DNA of 35,274 nucleotides from Terriglobales bacterium. GTDB taxonomy: Bacteria > Acidobacteriota > Terriglobia > Terriglobales > Acidobacteriaceae. The notes beneath the pieces are model-generated. The model worked only from the letters and a program-made list of their open reading frames with translations, did not search any database and was not told where the DNA came from. The DNA is taken from contig JAMXLI010000154.1 in assembly GCA_024281115.1 (NCBI GenBank), positions 1 to 35,274 on the forward strand, read 5' to 3'. A program made the position numbers and the translations under genes. Positions 33,273 through 35,274 of this stretch are shown piece by piece (positions within the stretch are counted from its first letter, which is position 1; every line of letters begins with the position of its first letter).

Positions 33273-33953
33273 ATGAATATCGTGGTTCTAGGGGTTGGAA
33301 AAACCGGGTCGCTGGTGGCCGCCGTGGCGCGCGAACGCGGGCACGCGGTTCGCACGATGGCCAGCCGCGAAAATGCCGGCGCCCGGGCCCTGACGCGCGA
33401 GGCTTTAGCCGGCCAGGACATAATCGTGGATTTCACCACCCCAACCGCGGTGCTGCCCAACATCGAGGCGTGCGCCGCCGCCGGCAAGAACATGGTGGTA
33501 GGCACCACCGGCTGGTATGACCAACTGGAGCGCGTGCGGCATATCGTGGACGCAGCGGGAAGCGGCTTCCTCTATGGATCGAACTTCTCCATCGGCGTGA
33601 ACCTGTTTTTCGAAATCGTAAGGGCGGGGGCGGCCGCGCTGCGGCACGGCTACCACGGCCATCTGTTCGAGCGCCACCACGCGCGCAAGCAGGACGCGCC
33701 CTCGGGAACGGCGGTGGTGCTGCGCAACATTATTCGCGAAGCGGCCGGGATCGACCTGGAGATCACCTCCTTTCGCGAGGGAGAGGTGGTTGGCATGCAC
33801 GAGCTCGAACTCGATTCCCCGAATGACTGCTTGTGGCTGGCGCACGAGTCCAAGTCGCGCCGGGGTTTTGCGGAAGGAGCGGTACGCGCGGCTGAGTGGC
33901 TGCAGGGGCGGCAAGGCTTCTTCGATTTCCACGACGTGTGGAAAGAGGTCTGA
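33273..33953 (+). CDS. dapB: 4-hydroxy-tetrahydrodipicolinate reductase
   Basis: This is 226 residues from ATG 33273; the frame extending to 33216 lies in lysC. NAD(P)-binding LGVGKTGS is at 6-13, VDFTTPTAV at 52-60 and VGTTGWYDQ at 76-84. SNFSIGVNLF is at 103-112, and the catalytic segment ERHHARKQDAPSGTA at 133-147 has H135, H136 and K139. It reduces the dihydrodipicolinate precursor in diaminopimelate/lysine synthesis. It is shorter than the E. coli enzyme (273 residues), mainly in the N-terminal half, as in other compact DapB proteins. The glycine motif GVGKTG deviates from the common GxxGRMG. It is the last gene of the asd-lysC-dapB operon and ends 51 bases from the convergent yifB fragment. 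Confidence 0.92.
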   Translation: MNIVVLGVGKTGSLVAAVARERGHAVRTMASRENAGARALTREALAGQDIIVDFTTPTAVLPNIEACAAAGKNMVVGTTGWYDQLERVRHIVDAAGSGFLYGSNFSIGVNLFFEIVRAGAAALRHGYHGHLFERHHARKQDAPSGTAVVLRNIIREAAGIDLEITSFREGEVVGMHELELDSPNDCLWLAHESKSRRGFAEGAVRAAEWLQGRQGFFDFHDVWKEV

Positions 33954-34004
33954 AGCCGAGTGCGCAGGAGTTTCGGGCAGCCTAGCTTCGCCTTGTTCGA
34001 GCGT

Positions 34005-34574
34005 TTAACTCCAGAACGTGCGGTCCAGCGTGCGGTATTGGATGGCCTCGGCGATGTGCTTGCTTTGCACGGCGCCGCCACCTTCCAGGTCGGCAATGGT
34101 GCGCGCCACCTTCAGGATGCGGTCATGCGCCCGCGCGGTCAGGCCCTGCTGGGTCATGGCGCGCTCCAGCAGGCGCTCGCAGTCGGCTGATAACTCGCAG
34201 TGCGCGCGGATCTGCGGCGAGCTCATCTGCGCGTTACAGTAAATGCGGGCGCTGGAGGAGCCAAAGCGGCCAAGCTGGATCTCCCGTGCCCGCATCACGC
34301 GGTCGCGGATTTCCGTCGAGCCCTCCGGTCCCGACGCGCTGCGCAGTTCCTTGTAGTTCACCGCGGGAACATCCATGTGAATGTCAATGCGGTCCAGCAG
34401 CGGCCCGGAGATCTTGGAAATGTACCGCTGGATCATAGGGGGGGTGCAGTGGCATTCACGCGTGCGGTCGTTGAAGTAGCCGCAGGGACAGGGATTCATT
34501 GCCGCTGCCAGCATGAAGCGTGACGGGAAGGTTAACGACATGGCAGCTCGCGAGATGCAAACGGTGCCGTCTTC
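34005..34574 (-). pseudogene. comM: yifB/comM AAA+ ATPase, 3' fragment interrupted by an element
   Basis: About 190 codons of the C-terminal end of a Mg-chelatase-like AAA+ protein (YifB/ComM) are recognised. They run from [17 protein letters not shown] through [36 protein letters not shown] and [15 protein letters not shown], to [13 protein letters not shown]. The cysteine set of CPCG and CHC is intact. In complete family members the segment before EDG reads like VLRQPL; here the upstream codons encode unrelated residues (FYRDAR). Homology therefore stops at about 34574. The N-terminal S5-like and Walker A/B parts are missing and should lie beyond the integrated element. ComM is a helicase that helps branch migration in natural transformation; the fragment alone cannot bind ATP. 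No frameshift is visible within it. Confidence 0.85.
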
Positions 34575-35274
34575 GCGTGCGTCCCGATAAAACAATCAAG
34601 CGGAATGCTCATCCCATCGATCACATAATTTGCTGCTTTGATCTGCGGTTCCAGCGCTCCTAGCAGGCGCCGCTTGTCCTCGCGGTTCAGGAATTTCCAG
34701 CGCATGAACGGAGCGAACGCCCTCGCCAGGCCGACAGGATCAAGGCTCGCGCTTGGCGCTTCGGCCGCTAGTTGGTCCATTGCCTGTCTAAGCTCGCGGT
34801 CAATCTGCGCTAATCGGAATGCGCGATCATCACGGCTCAGCTCGCCATCAATAAACAGGTCCATGATGCGCTGGCGCTGCCCTTTCAGCTTGGCAATCTG
34901 ATCGCGAAGCCGCGCAATCCGGGCCTCGGCGCCGTGGCGCTCAGCCTTCGCCATCTGATAATCGAATATCCGACGCAAAAACGCTCGCTCAGTCAGTCGC
35001 TCAGCGAAAATCTCATCCAGCATCGGCTCCAATCGGTCGCGGTTCATGAAGCTGGAATATTGGCAAAGCGCCTCTCCCGCCTCGTTGTGGCGTTTCTTGT
35101 TGGAGCAAATGTAATAGTAGCGATCAAAGTTGTTGCGGTAAGTGTGCAGGCGATCAGCACATTTCGAGCACCACAAGAAGCCGTTGTAGGTGAACAGGCC
35201 GACTTTCCGCCGCTCTTTGATGTGGTGCTGCGCCTTCCGCTGAATAATCTCCTGTACTCGGGCGAAATCAGCCG
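34532..35274 (-). CDS. large serine recombinase, C-terminal part (partial at window edge)
   Basis: The frame is open to the window end with no stop, giving ~247 codons. N-terminal of the part seen is the end of the Recombinase domain ([20 protein letters not shown], then [13 protein letters not shown]). Next is the zinc beta-ribbon ([11 protein letters not shown] and [20 protein letters not shown]). After that is a long coiled-coil region ([20 protein letters not shown]) and a C-terminal helix-rich domain typical of phage/ICE integrases of the phiC31/TP901-1 class. The catalytic serine domain lies outside the window. The stop (34532-34534) is inside yifB-homologous sequence, so the last ~13 residues ([13 protein letters not shown]) come from target DNA read in a different frame. 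It is likely the integrase of the element. Confidence 0.9.
   Translation of the reverse strand, partial: ADFARVQEIIQRKAQHHIKERRKVGLFTYNGFLWCSKCADRLHTYRNNFDRYYYICSNKKRHNEAGEALCQYSSFMNRDRLEPMLDEIFAERLTERAFLRRIFDYQMAKAERHGAEARIARLRDQIAKLKGQRQRIMDLFIDGELSRDDRAFRLAQIDRELRQAMDQLAAEAPSASLDPVGLARAFAPFMRWKFLNREDKRRLLGALEPQIKAANYVIDGMSIPLDCFIGTHAKTAPFASRELPCR
34565..34584. other. presumed attachment-site junction (attL/attR half)
   Basis: The yifB homology stops within a few bases of 34574, where the minus strand reads ACGCACGCGAAGACGG. Serine integrases cross over at a central dinucleotide of a short core; the precise dinucleotide needs the other element end or an empty site. Position certain to about ten bases only. 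Confidence 0.5.
34575..35274. mobile_element. left end of an integrated element carrying a large serine recombinase
   Basis: This is DNA from the breakpoint of yifB homology to the window end. It contains only recombinase sequence so far. Its base composition looks less GC-rich than the flanking genes, for example around 35090-35160. The rest of the element and the 5' part of yifB must lie to the right. Confidence 0.8.

Overview
The window looks like a GC-rich chromosomal segment of an Acidobacteriota-like soil bacterium. This is inferred from three things: the gene styles, a Gram-negative outer-membrane assembly operon (BamA-like, SurA-like, TamB), and a zinc-finger anti-sigma factor followed by a DUF4097-like solenoid protein. 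No rRNA, tRNA, CRISPR array or classical insertion sequence is visible. Coding density is very high and no gene-free stretch exceeds about 150 bases.

Left third (1-14,000): an accessory catabolic region. On the + strand are the tail of a CocE/NonD-type hydrolase, a fumarylacetoacetate-hydrolase family protein and an HMGL-like (homocitrate/isopropylmalate synthase type) enzyme. Converging on them is a long minus-strand operon starting near 14,000. It encodes, in transcription order, an FAD subunit, a 2Fe-2S subunit, a CoxG-like SRPBCC protein and a molybdopterin subunit of a molybdenum hydroxylase. These are followed by a ketopantoate-reductase-like enzyme, an M24 hydrolase, an M20 hydrolase, a second M24 protein, a second ketopantoate-reductase-like enzyme and an LLM-class (luciferase-like) oxidoreductase. 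A sigma70-type promoter whose -35 box lies inside a perfect 6+1+6 palindrome precedes the operon. The second M24 protein and the M20 protein have substitutions at expected metal ligands. Together the genes read as an uncharacterised oxidative and hydrolytic pathway for a small, probably N-containing, carboxylated compound. The substrate cannot be read from sequence.

Middle (14,100-22,670, minus strand): an envelope operon, bamA/tamA-like, surA-N-like, tamB-like and pcm. The first three are translationally coupled by 1- and 4-base overlaps. Divergent from it are a ThiF/MoeB-type adenylyltransferase, a secreted protein of unknown function and an APC permease.

Right third (26,113-33,953, + strand): an ECF sigma factor, its zinc-finger anti-sigma factor, a DUF4097-like exported protein, shikimate kinase, an unknown exported protein and an AI-2E family permease. 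The lysine/threonine-branch genes asd, lysC and dapB follow.

Right edge (34,005-35,274): the 3' part of a yifB/comM AAA+ ATPase gene. It is cut just before the segment encoding EDGTV and joined to the C-terminal part of a large serine recombinase. This is one end of an integrated element that continues beyond the window. The recombinase frame runs across the junction into the target gene, so its last ~13 residues are encoded by host DNA.
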